From positions 17,341,201-17,405,200 of the forward strand of contig OW799237.1 in NCBI GenBank assembly GCA_941918925.1: 64,000 nucleotides of DNA. The letters are read 5' to 3'. How positions within the stretch are numbered: the first letter of the stretch is position 1; the number at the start of each line of letters is the position of its first letter. Under the pieces are notes generated by a model. It was not told the origin of the DNA. It did not search any database and saw only the letters and a list, made by a program, of their open reading frames with translations. A program made the position numbers and the translations under genes. The stretch is from Phyto melanocephala. Taxonomy: Eukaryota > Arthropoda > Insecta > Diptera > Rhinophoridae. Below are positions 43,306-54,793 of this stretch, in pieces.

Positions 43306-44988
43306 AAAGTGTATGGAAAACAACATAAAGCACAAATACTTATTGCAGACAACCGTCTAGATTGAGAAGACGTACTCTACTGTATAAGAGAGTATTATAC
43401 AAATTAGTACGGAAACTTTGGTGTTGTTGCTGCATCTGAAATAGCGGCAGGGTTGGTTCACAAACTCTAATCAAGAGCCTTGCATTAAGCAATATGAATG
43501 TTAGAAGCATTGTTTGTACGTAAGATGCGGCAAAAACGTCTCACCCACCATTTTTTTTGTGTTTTTGATATAAAAAAATTTGGAAAGTCTTAGGCCAATA
43601 GGAGCATTTTCGGTCTGTCATCAGGCACTCAAAGTCAGTTACTTTCGTAAATCTTTCTTTGCCTACAGTCTTATATAATGATAGTTGTGACTCCCAAAAT
43701 ATAAATACTACGTTAGCTAATACTTTACAGCTGTGAGAAATCACTATAAAATGTTTGCAAAAGTATTTGTAATTAGGCCATACAAAGCGTAAAGCATACG
43801 CTTTTTGTTCGACCATAGCGGAGAGTAGTAGCTACAAAGTAGCTTAAATCTGGCTCAGATATAGTATTTTAGATAGTGTTAAACAAAAATCAGGGCTTGT
43901 TTTCAAGTGAGCACAAGTTTGTTTATGTAACGGCATCTTGCCGTAGACCAAGTTTTATCTCAGCTTAAACCCGAAACAACCAGAGGTTCGATACAATGTA
44001 AACGAAAACAGTTTGTTTCTTCAACCTTCCAAAAGTTGCTAAGACATGTTTTGTAAAAAAAAAGCTTAAGCTATTACTTAAGCTTTTTCAGTTTTCTGAA
44101 ATAATTAGTTGTTGGCGCTTATGTGGTCTAAGAAGAAAGCGATACATAACTTTAATTCTACCGGGACTCGGCGTGTAATAAAATGATATGAAAAACGTGT
44201 CATTGGGATAATATTTAATACAGTTGATCAATTTTGAGAACAATATTCCTATATAAATTACTGTTGTTTAAAGTCGAGAAATGGGTAACCTTACGAAGCA
44301 AACAAGCTTTTCCATACTTAAAAAAAAAATATATTTAAAAATCACTCTTCTAAATCATAATAAATTTCACACAAATACTTTTAACTTAAACGTTGCTTTA
44401 AACTTAATTTCTTTTTTGCAACAGACCTCCCCAAATTCTAATAAATTCCGTTATCGCACTCAACCAACCAACCACCCAAAAACATACATCCATACATATT
44501 TCCTACTTCTATTTTTTCAATTAAAATTCTCTAAATCCCTCAATGATATATCCCAACAAAACCAACAGTCAGTTGTTGACTTCAATAAATATTAAGAAAA
44601 GACATAAAAATTAAAGAAAGAAAGAAAAAAAATAAATAGTGAAATAAAATCCAAAAGATCAATTGAAACTAATAGTGACCACATTGACTTAACAATGTCA
44701 GCAAACGATTTGACAAGATAAGCTTTTTGTTTTAAGACAGCTAGACAAACTCAAATAAGGTTGACTACAACAACAAGAGATGACAAGAAAAGCAAAAAAA
44801 CATACTATACAAATGTACTCTTTTCTAAGAACTCAAGAACAAAAAAATAATAATAAGACATGATAGTAATACAATAACCCTACAGCTAAATGGTAGATGA
44901 AATGTGCACACACAGACATTAACTTCAAGATAGAAAGACAAACCCAATAAAACGTCAGAATGTAAAGTAAAACAAAAACCTCAAAAAC
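43306..44988. other. no gene seen
   Basis: A/T-rich. ORFs at 43541-43816 (minus) and 44281-44595 (plus) have no recognised domains and unremarkable composition, so they are treated as chance. Confidence 0.4.
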
Positions 44989-45734
44989 AAGTAAGAGCGC
45001 TATATTCGGCCGTGACGAATCTTATATACCCTTCACAACGTGTAGTCATGCAATAACAGTAGTTTGTATCACCATTAATTTCATATGAAATACGTACATA
45101 CATATATAAAAACAACCCATTGTAAAATTATAAATTTACGTAAGTATGTACGTATGTTAAAAAAAAAAAATTTAAAAAAAAATTTTAGAAAAAAAATTTA
45201 AAAAAAAATTACTAATAAAAATATAAAACAAAAAAAATAAAAAAAAAAATTAAAAACAAAAAAAAAATTTAAAAAAAAAAAAAAAAAATTAGAAAAAAAA
45301 ATAGAAAAAAAAATTTTTTGCCACAGCTGGGACTCGATGCCATGCTTACTCTAAGCAGTATACATGTTTGTATGTATGTATGTTGTTGTAGTATTATATT
45401 TTTTGTGAAAAAAAAATCGAGGTGGTCGTGGTTTTTTGCTCATATCTCAGTTGTTTCTGTACCGATGTTTCTGATTTTCAATACCGATCTACTCCCGAAT
45501 ATTTTATTTAATTTTAATACCTCACCAGGGTCCAGGCGATATCGGGGGTCTTCAAAAAGTTGATTTTAACATACACACGGACAGACGGACAGACTGTCAG
45601 AGCTTAATCGACTCCGCTATTCATAAGCTTTCAGAAAATATATACTTTATGAGGTCGGAAATGAAAATTGTAGAAATTGCACACGGAATGACAAACCTAT
45701 ATATATCCTTTTTCACTGTGTGAAGGGTATAAAA
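44989..45734 (+). mobile_element. mini-me / Helentron-like element, short copy
   Basis: Starts CAAGTAAGAGCGCTATATTC with TTCGGCCGTGACGAATC, a damaged version of the sub-terminal hairpin. It ends with GACGGACAGACGGACAGACT (GTCY repeat, 45581-45598), the core word ATATATACTTTATGAGGTC and GAAGGGTATAAAAA. At about 746 bp it lacks the 288-bp repeats and the mariner insert of the long copies, and instead has a long A-rich tract (about 45157-45315). It is a diverged or simpler member of the same superfamily. Confidence 0.72.
45157..45317 (+). repeat. A-rich low-complexity tract
   Basis: Nearly pure A with short T interruptions, inside the short mini-me-like copy. Confidence 0.9.
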
Positions 45735-46408
45735 ATAGTGGGAGTAAGAAAAACAAATTTCTCATATTATAAGTAGGTATAGTGTAAAACAAAAACAGTT
45801 ATTATTCTGAGATAGCAAAGTTTGAGCTAAAAACCTAAGACTTAGTATGTGTAAGTGAGAAAAGCTTATACATACTTATTGAGTTTCTGTAGTTTTTGCG
45901 TTTGTTTTAAGTTTATTGCAAATATTTTAGTGTGTTTGATTTGAAACTTCACTGCTGGCTGTTATTTTCTATGGTGTAAGAAGAAGAAAAAATGGAAATC
46001 CAATAGCTGGTAAGAAAAGCTACAAATGGTTTGAGAAAAATTAAATGGAATGAAATGTGTTTAAACAAAAGGCAAAGAAAAAAGATATAAATGAAATAAA
46101 ACACTAACTAGCCCTGTTATATAAACAACAAAATGACAGGAAAAATTGTACGTTTGTCAAATGTAATTAATTCTAGATCATTGAACAAAAGACGTTATAA
46201 TTTATTTTTTTTTCTTGTTTTTTGTTTTATTCGACTGACAGTTACACACAGATACTTGCTGGTCTCATAGACACTTTGTGTGCTGATATCAATGTGACTA
46301 ACGGCAAAATATATTAAATAGAAATAGTTACACTGAAAAAAAAACATAATCAATTTATAATATTTGAATTTTTTTTTTAGAGCTCAAAGTTTAATAAAAG
46401 GAAATTAA
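45735..46408. other. no gene seen
   Basis: A/T-rich spacer between two mini-me-like elements. Confidence 0.45.
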
Positions 46409-48879
46409 ACAAGTAAGAGCACTATATTCGGCTGTGCCGAATCTTTTATACCCCCCACCAATTTCCAATTTTGTGTACATTTAAAGCACAATATTTATTA
46501 TTTTGTTAATCGCTATGGAATAATTTCTTTATAATAAAATATGTATCACTTTCTTTGTAGAGGGTGGTTAAATTTTAAGGGCCCATGTTGAAGGTGAACT
46601 ACACCTAGTCTTTAAATTTGTTTCCTGCATTTCATTTGACATTTCTCAATCTCAAACTTACTCAATTTGATCCGTGGAAAGATACGCAAATGAGCAACGC
46701 TTTAAAGTTATTCAGGTTTTTTATAAAAATGGGCGTTCAAATCAAAATGCATTTTGTGCACTTCGTAATTCTTTTGATCAACATAATCGTTTAAATTCGT
46801 CCACAATCGGGAGAATTGTAAAAAATATTTAAATTTCTGCAAAACAGGTCTGTATAAAATGTTAGCAAATCTGTAAATGCCTTCTTAGTTCGTTGAATGG
46901 GGACCATTGCTGTTTTTTGCGATAGTGTGGCAAAAGAGCAGTCAACCTCGACTCATCATCATGCCCAACAATTGAGCATCAACATTGTCATTGAAAATTT
47001 GGACCATCAGGTAGAGTAGTGGCGCCAAGGATGGGGGGCCATTTGGCCGATATTTTATTCAATACATATTCGAACCATACAAATATTATCATTATAAAAA
47101 GAAATGATAATAACTTCTTAAACAATTTGTGTTTTATTTAAAATCAACATCGGCCCTTAATATTTAATCACCCTTAATAACTTCGATATGATAGTAAAAT
47201 GTTTTTGTAAATTTAGTCTTTAAGTAAAAGTGAGCGTTAAAGTAGGAGTGTCAATAAAGCTTTTGCTAATAAATACAACTTAGATATTTCAATATAGTCC
47301 TTTATTTTCCTAAAAACTTTGTTAATAGAGAAATTACATGAATTTAAGATAAACCGTTATGGGAGGTGGGCGTTAAAGTGAGCGTGTTACCTAAACTTTT
47401 TGGCACAACGACTACATTGATTAGAAGGATATACGAAGCAAATTTGATCATCATACCTCTAATTTTGGCGGTTTTATGAGCTTTTAAATTTCATTAACGG
47501 TAGATAACGTGAAAAGTGGGCGTTAGTGTAGGCGTGTCAAAGTTGATTTTGCGAATCAGTACAACTGAGGTGTTTCAATATAACCCTTTATTATTCCAAA
47601 ATCCTTATTAGTAGAGAAATTATATGAATTTTAGGTAAATCGTTATATGGGAGGTGGGCGTAAAAAATGGCGTGGCATCTCAATTTTCTTGCACAGTAAT
47701 AACATTGCCTAGAGGGATATACGTAGCAAATTTGATCATCGCACCTCTAATTTTGGCGGTTTTATGAGCTTTTAAATTTCATGAACGGTAGATAACGTGA
47801 AAAGTGGGCGTTATAGTAGGCGTGTCAAAGTTGTTTTTGCTAATGAGTACAACTTAGGTGTTTCAATATAGCTCTATGTTATTCCAAAATCTTTATTAAT
47901 AGAGAAATTATATGAATTTTGGGTAAAACGTTATATGGGAGGTGGGCGTAAAAGTGGGCGTGGCACCTTAATTTTCTGGCACAGTAATGATACTGCCTAG
48001 GGGGATATACGTAGCAAATTTGATCATCACACCTTTAATTTTGGCGGTTTTATGAGCTTTTAAATTTCATTAACGGTAGATAACGTGAAAAGTGGGCGTT
48101 ATAGTAGGCGTGTCAAAGTTGTTTTTGCTAATGAGTACAACTTAGGTGTTTCAATATAGCCCTTTGTTATTCCAAAATCTTTATTAATAGAGAAATTATA
48201 TGAATTTTAGGTAAAACGTTATATGGGAGGTGGGCGTAAAAGTGGGCGTGGCACATTGATTTTCCGTTACAAAAAAGCGTCTCACCAAAAAGCGAAGTGT
48301 GCAAAATTTCAGAGTCGTACATCCAATTTTGTTGCTTTTATGACGTTTTTGTTTTTAAATATACCGAAAAATACACTGTGCGGTATAAATTTTCCTACAT
48401 TTTGATCGATAACTCCTCTCCTAATGCATAGATTTTGATAATTTTTGGGGAAAAATATTGTTTTTACTCAGGAAATATATATTCGAAGTTTCATGAGTCT
48501 ACGTTAATGCGTTTGGACACAATTCTATTTTATTCGATGTTTGAAGGACACGGTTTTTTCGACCTACTCTTGCTTTTCGAGCTATAACTCCCTTCCTAAT
48601 ATTCCGATTTAGCCCATTTTCAATACCAAACAAACCTTGTCTACAAGAAAGATTCTGGCAAAATTTGAGTTTCCTAGCTTTTTCGGTGCGACCTCTATCG
48701 TGCTTTCAACAGACGGACAGACGGACAGACGGACGGACATAGCTAGATCGTCATCAAATCAAACCCTGATTCAGAATATATATACTTTATGGGGTCTAAA
48801 ATGGATATTTCGATGTGTTACAAACGGAATGACAAAATGAATATACCCCCACCATTTTTTTGGTGGCGGGTATAAAAAT
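46409..48879 (+). mobile_element. mini-me / Helentron-like element, copy 2
   Basis: About 2.47 kb, the inverted counterpart of 786-3215 with the same ends, hairpins, mariner insert, four 288-bp units (landmark GTTATATGGGAGGTGGGCG near 47640, 47930 and 48220, diverged near 47355), GTCY block (about 48712-48738, shorter) and core ATATATACTTTATGGGGTC. Similarity to copy 1 is high throughout, including fine detail in the last 500 bp. ORFs at 48223-48405 and 48637-48840 are by-products. Confidence 0.75.
46560..47174 (+). pseudogene. nested mariner-like remnant, transposase N-terminal piece
   Basis: Between TA dinucleotides (46558-46559 and 47175-47176). Ends are GAGGGTGGTTAAATTTTAAG and its inverted partner at 47153-47174. 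The plus strand reads in pieces like the N-terminal half of a mariner-type transposase: NGRSNQNAFCALRNSF, then LNSSTIGRIVKNI (a first helix-turn-helix), then VFCDSVAKEQSTSTHHHAQQ (a second). Stops interrupt it and the catalytic domain is absent. It retains about 57 bp missing from the copy at 2512-3071. Confidence 0.62.
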
Positions 48880-50300
48880 GTTAATTTATCAAAAATATAA
48901 AAAAAAAATAATAATAGAAACATTTTGCAGAATACTTTATTAAAATATTTTTCTTTTTTCTTTCAGTGCATTTCAAACCTCTGGTCAAGTTGTTTATTTA
49001 AACCCTATTATATTCTTCTTAAATTTCACCTGTACGAACAAATTTTTTTGTTTTTTTTTTTTTTAATAAAAGAGAAAGAAGGATAAAATAAAAAAACTCA
49101 CAACATATAGTAAAATCATAATCGGATTGGAAAATGTTTTACAAATATGTATGTGTGTGCATGTTTGTAGTGGGTAAGTATGTTAAGTATTTAATGGTTG
49201 ACTATATAAAAGCGTACAAATAAAAACTTAAATACATACATATTCCTAGCTAAACACATACACATGTACAATGGAAAAGCCTATGAAAAACAAATAAATA
49301 AATTAAATACATCCTTTATAGACCATATGTACAAATGTAACTGCATAAGCTCTTATACGAAAAAGAAAGTGAAAAGATGAGGGAGAATAAGGATGTAGTA
49401 TTTGAGTTTATGGAGCCACAAATGAGTTAAGTTAATGCTGTAAGTGTGTATATTTATATGCGTAGGTGTTTAATAAGGAAACGGAAATTGATTAAAACCT
49501 ATTAAAAAGGTGAAAGTTTTTATAGACTTCACATGATTTAATGATCTTACTCCTCTAGTGTATGTTAAAAAGACTGTTTCACTAAAGCAGAAAAGGGTAG
49601 AAACCCATGATGGGTTGTGGAGGGTTTAGAAATAATTAATAACAATTTTAAGAACAATTAAATAAAGTACCTTTCACTGTTATAGCGTATTAAAACTAAT
49701 GAGTTGTTAAATAAATATTCAAGCACAAAAACTTTACGGTTTAATGGAAAAAATCTAAATTAAATGATTTAAGAGGCAAACAATTTGAAAAGTTAGATGA
49801 TTTATAAAATCTGAGATAAAATGTTAACTAAATTAGTTAAGTTTTTCAGAAATTATTTACAAACAAAAAAAAAACAGAAATTTTTTTTAAATTTCTGTAT
49901 AGTAAAGGAAATGGCATAAGACTGTTTATATGAAAAAATTTCTTAAATTTTCTTTAAAAAAAGAAATTACTTAAAATATTTTTTTAAGTATTTGAAAATT
50001 TTTAAAAACATATCGTTGCTGCTCTGACGTTATCCGTTATGTGACAATTGCTTGAATTTTTTTTATTGCACTATTTTGAACCTTTGCTTGTCATCTATCC
50101 ACCAAACCGTTAACGGATATCTTGATTGGTTCAGAAATAAACAATAGTCGATGTGTATAAGTTTAATACTATGAAGTAACAAACTGAAATGCTTTTTTTG
50201 CTCTTCTGAAAAATTAGTAAAAAAAACACAGAACTGAATTCGTGAGAATAGCGACGATATCTTTATCTAAATGATTTTAATAATTTAAACTGTTATAAAG
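48880..50300. other. no gene seen
   Basis: A/T-rich DNA with small microsatellites (GTATGTGTGTGCATG near 49150). No supported gene. Confidence 0.45.
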
Positions 50301-52230
50301 AGAATTTTTTAACCGTGGCTTTATATGAAGAAATTTCGAACATGACTTTTTAAAAATAAATTTTAATACAAATAACAGAATTCTTTTGAAATATTTTCTT
50401 AGAAAAAATAATAAAAAAATACCATTTTTAAAGAAAAACTTTTGATTAAAAAAAAAGGTTTTATATTAACACTTTAAGACAAATTCTCGTATTCCATAAA
50501 ATTTTATAAAAATTTCGCTTAATTAAAAATTCTTTCTTCTATAAAATATTTTTAAAATGTTTTAATAAAAAATATTGTTTTAAATGTTTTTCTATAAAAC
50601 ATTCAAAAAATTATCTTCCTTTAGAAAAATAACACTTCCCTAAAAAATTTATGAAAAATTTTGTTTGGTAAAATCTTATGAAACTTTAGTTTATGAAATA
50701 TTTTAAAAATTAATTTTATCTTAAAATTTTTTCAAAATTTCGTATCAATAAAAAATTTCCTTCCCATCGAAAATTTGTGAAAAACTAAATTATTGAAAAT
50801 TTTTAAATACTTTAATACTTATAGAAAAAAAAAATTACTTCTTAGAGAAACTTTTTGTAAAATTTCCTTCTTATAAAAAACGTGTAAAAAATTTGCTCTT
50901 TACAAAAGTTTTTTGATAGATTTTTAAATTTTTTTTATAAAATGTTTTTAAAAAATTTCCTTATATAATACTTTTGAAAAGATTCCTTTTTAGTTACATT
51001 TCTGAAACTTTTCTTTTATAGAATTTCCTTCCTCCTTTCCTTATGGAAATTAAAAAAAAATTTCTTCCTATAGAAAATATTTGAAATTTTCTCTTTATAG
51101 AACACTTTTTAAAAATTTCCTTTTTATAGAAAATTTTTTAAAAATTCTTATGAAAACTATTGGATAATTTCATTCTTATAGAAAATTTTCTTATATAGCC
51201 TTCTTAAAGGCACTTTTTTTAAATTTCCTTTTAATAGAACATTTTTGAAAAATTTCTTTATAGAAAATTTTTTTGATAATTTTAAAAATTTCCTTCTTAG
51301 AGAAAATTTAAAATATATTTCTTTCTTAGAGAAAATTTAAAATAAATTTATTTCTTATAGAAAATTTATGAAAATTTCCCCTTTAATAGAAAATTATTAA
51401 ATATATTTCATTCTTATAAAAAAATTTTAAAAATTTCATTCCAAAAAAAGCTGTTTTTAAAAAATTTTTAAAATTTACTTTTAAAAAAAAAAATAAAAAA
51501 TTTCTATCATATAGCATTTAAAAAAAATTACTTTTTATAGAAAATTTTTCGAAATATTTCTTAAAGGAAACTTTATATAAATTTTTTTTTTATGAAACAT
51601 TTTTGAAATTTTTCTTTATTTTTATTTTTTCTTATAGCAAACTTTTAAAAATTTCTTTCTTAGATAAAATTTTTAATAAATTTATTTCTTATAGAAAATT
51701 TACAAAAATTATTTAATATATTTCTATATGATAAAAATTTTTAAAAATTTCACTCTAATAAAAAATGTTTAAACATTTCCTTTTTATAAAAATTTTTTTG
51801 AAATATTGTTTATATAAAAAAATTTTAAAAATTTTCTTCATATAGAAGTTACATTTTTTGTAACTTTAAAATTGCTTTCGTATAGATATTAAAAAAGAAA
51901 ATTCACTTGTTATAAAAAATTTTTGGAAATATATCTTACAGAAAATTTAAAAAAAAAATTTACTTCTTATAGAAAATTTAAACAAAAATCTACTTCTAAT
52001 AAAAAAATTTAAAAAAATTTTCTTCTTTTAAAAAATTTTGTTCTTATGTTCTACGAAAAAATTTCCTTTTTAAAAAAATAAACTTTTTATAGTAAATTTT
52101 CTTAGTGAAAATTATAAAAAATTTGCTCTTAATAGAAAATTTAAAAAAAATTTCCTTAGAAAATTTTATAAATATGTTATTCTTATAAAATTTCTAATTT
52201 TTGATTTTTCTTTCATAGAAAAATTTGTTA
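50300..52230. repeat. degenerate ~30-45-bp A/T-rich tandem repeat
   Basis: A long run of loosely repeated words such as TTATAGAAAATTTTTAAAAAT and TTTCCTTCTTATAG with variable spacing. It looks like an old, eroded relative of the 28-bp minisatellite at 14.0-16.0 kb. No coding potential. Confidence 0.65.
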
Positions 52231-53271
52231 ACAACAAAATTTTCCCTATTTTAATCTTACAATTGAGTATTATTTTTATTTAAATTAATTTTTAATTAGA
52301 CTATAACTTGAATGCGATAATGACTGATTATCTTAAAAAATTTAGTTATCCTATACTAAGAAATCAAATGGCTTTTTAATAATTCAATTAACAAAACACA
52401 TACTGAAATAAGTTATTTAACAAAATCACTTTAATTGCAACAAATTAGAAACATAAATAGAAACAATACAAATTATGTGAAAATTATGTCACTAATTAGT
52501 TGCAAATGTTGACAAATCTTCAAGAAAAAACTTTATATCACTTTAACTTTCTTATACAAAAAAAATGCCTCAAGAAAAAGCAAATAACAAAAAGGAAAAC
52601 CAAGAAAATTATTAATGAGAACGAAATATTTTGTCTATTACTACAGTTTTCTCGTGTTAGCTGTAAGGATTGAATAAAAAAAAATACAACAAAAAAATAA
52701 ATTAATAAAAAAGAACAGCAAAAGTGATGAACAACATCATTAGGAGAAGTTATAATTGTGCAAACAATTATATACACCAACTTGACCTCTTATTAAAGAA
52801 AAGTCTAACGAATATGAAAAAAGCAACAAGAAAGTATTTGCTGTTTTTATAGAGAAAGAAAATAAAACAAATAATCTCTGAAATAAATTAATCGAAAATA
52901 ATGAGTAATTCTTAAGTATTGCCATTAATTATGGTGTGATTAAGAAATAAATAAAAAAGATAATTAGAAATTATAAAACAGCATCAATCCAATAATTTTC
53001 AATACTATGGAAAATAATGGAAATTTATATAAAATTAAATATTTTAGGAGAAGCTTTAAGCTGCTCATAACATATTATAAGTCTTTTTGTTGTCCTTCTG
53101 AACATTCAAGTGTTGTAAAAATTTTTAAATAAATCAAAACAGCAGTAATTGTCAAAATGTAGAGAATATTGTCTTCTGCCAACTGGGTAAGTGGGTAGTA
53201 ATATTTCTGTTAAAAGTTAAATGCTAACATAACATGCCAAGTCATATTGACAGCTAATATACGGAATAAAC
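52231..53271. other. no gene seen
   Basis: A/T-rich. ORFs on the minus strand (52538-52925) are Phe/Leu/Ile-rich chance frames. Confidence 0.4.
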
Positions 53272-53451
53272 CAGGGTACACTTATACAAGATGGTGGTGC
53301 CAGCTCAGCTGACAACTTTTTGTATTCTGGAGTATGTCAAACTACATATTAAAAAAATGATTTCAACTTCGGAAATTGTCAAACTTCAAACATACAAAAG
53401 AGAGCCGAAAATCGCTCTCCTTTACGCTATCACCTTATGTAATTACACCAT
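53272..53451. mobile_element. small hAT-like non-autonomous element
   Basis: 180 bp between 9-bp direct repeats GGAATAAAC (53263-53271 and 53452-53460). The ends CAGGGTACACTTATACAAG and, on the other strand, ATGGTGTAATTACATAAGG match loosely (about 13 of 20). The interior has an internal inverted repeat GAGAGC...GCTCTC (53401-53420). The duplication length is close to the 8 bp of hAT elements. Confidence 0.5.
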
Positions 53452-54094
53452 GGAATAAACAAAAATTTAGCTTAAATTTTTTCTGGCTTGAATACTTAGG
53501 AGGCTTTGAGATTTAACAACACCTAAACATATATACCTATGGCTAAAAATAAGCTTGAATATAGAACTTGGTTGTGCCGAAACCTAAATTCTTTCTAACG
53601 AATACGTAAGTTATCTAAAAGGATTTTTTTAAATTTTTGTTTTTTCAAATATATATTTGTCCCAGTTTTTAAGTTTTCATTAAGGATTTTAAGAAACTGC
53701 CTTGAAGAAAATATGAAAATATGGAAAACCTTAGTCCTTATCTTTAACGTTTGATAGATTTTAAAAGCATAACAGAAAATAGAGTAGTAATAAACTTGTA
53801 TATGTATATCCTTATATAAAAGAACAATTGTATTTTTAAGACTTGCCCTCTCTCAAAATGCTAAGATACATATAAATAAAGGTTTCAAAATTTTAAAACG
53901 ATGACAAAAATTTTTAAAATGTTAAAATTTTCTAGTGATATAAATGGTTATACTTATCTTTAACCCACAAAACCTTCATCAGAACTCAATCGTTTTTCTT
54001 ATACGAAAAATGTTCTAAAGGCCTGACTATTCTTTTCAGCTGTTCCCTATTTTCAAAAAAACTAAATAGAGGGTTAAAAAAGATTTCATGAAGA
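53452..54094. other. no gene seen
   Basis: A/T-rich sequence before the piggyBac remnant; it may include unrecognised eroded transposon DNA. Confidence 0.4.
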
Positions 54095-54793
54095 AATCAG
54101 TGCCAACAGGAAGTTGTGAGGAGAGGAAGTTTCCACGCTTGACGGTATAGATATAAATTGTATAGCTTAGAAAAACAACAAAGTAGTGACCCTCTTATCA
54201 ACATATGCCGGAGCAATACTTGTAGCTGAAGTGAGTAGATTCGATAAGAACAAAAAAGAAAAAGTTGAACATAACCTGCCCATTTGTTAACCAAGAATAC
54301 AATTATCACATGGGAGGTGTAGACCTCATGGATAGCTTCTTAACAAGAAGCCACATAACATTAAGATCAAAAAAGTGGTACTTGCGTATTTTTTTCATTT
54401 ATTTGACTAGCAGTCATAGTATATACATACTTAGATAACATATAAAAAAATGCTCATGAAAGAAATGTGGCACAAAAGGATCTGAGTCAATTTAGAAATG
54501 AGTTGGCATTTGTTCTATGCAACAATGGAGCCACTAAAGATGCTAAGCGCGGGCCTCTAAATAGTAGTTCTCTCAAACAAGATTTACAGTCAAAAAGAAG
54601 AAAAAGTTCTGCAACTCCTTCATACTCGAAAGACATAAGGAAAGATATCGATCATTGGGCAAAAGTAGGCGGATCAATCAGATGCAAATACTCAAAACAC
54701 AAAGGATACTCTACAATAATTTGTAGCAAATGTGGAGTTAAATTGTGCCTTAATAAGAATAATAACTGTTTTTTAAATTATCATCTAGAATAA
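54095..54793 (+). pseudogene. piggyBac-like transposase, C-terminal remnant
   Basis: Three pieces in order on the plus strand. First, an eroded part near 54190-54305 ending TCPFVNQEYNYH. Second, a clear block from 54310, MGGVDLMDSFLTRSHI, then a KKWYLRIFFHLFD piece ending at a stop; the Asp of GGVD corresponds to the last catalytic Asp of piggyBac enzymes. Third, in another frame, 54467-54793, with SQFRNELAFVL and a C-terminal Cys-rich zinc-binding segment (CKYSKHKGY, ICSKCGVKLC, FLNYH) typical of the family. PiggyBac enzymes move DNA at TTAA sites. The frame break, stops and missing N-terminal two-thirds make this copy dead. No ends were identified. Confidence 0.82.

Noticed and set aside
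43541..43816. 91-aa minus-strand ORF
   Set aside because: No recognised domain, and no supporting promoter, splice or conservation evidence.
44281..44595. 104-aa ORF
   Set aside because: Low-complexity Asn/Lys/Thr/Phe composition, no motif, A/T-rich context; treated as chance.
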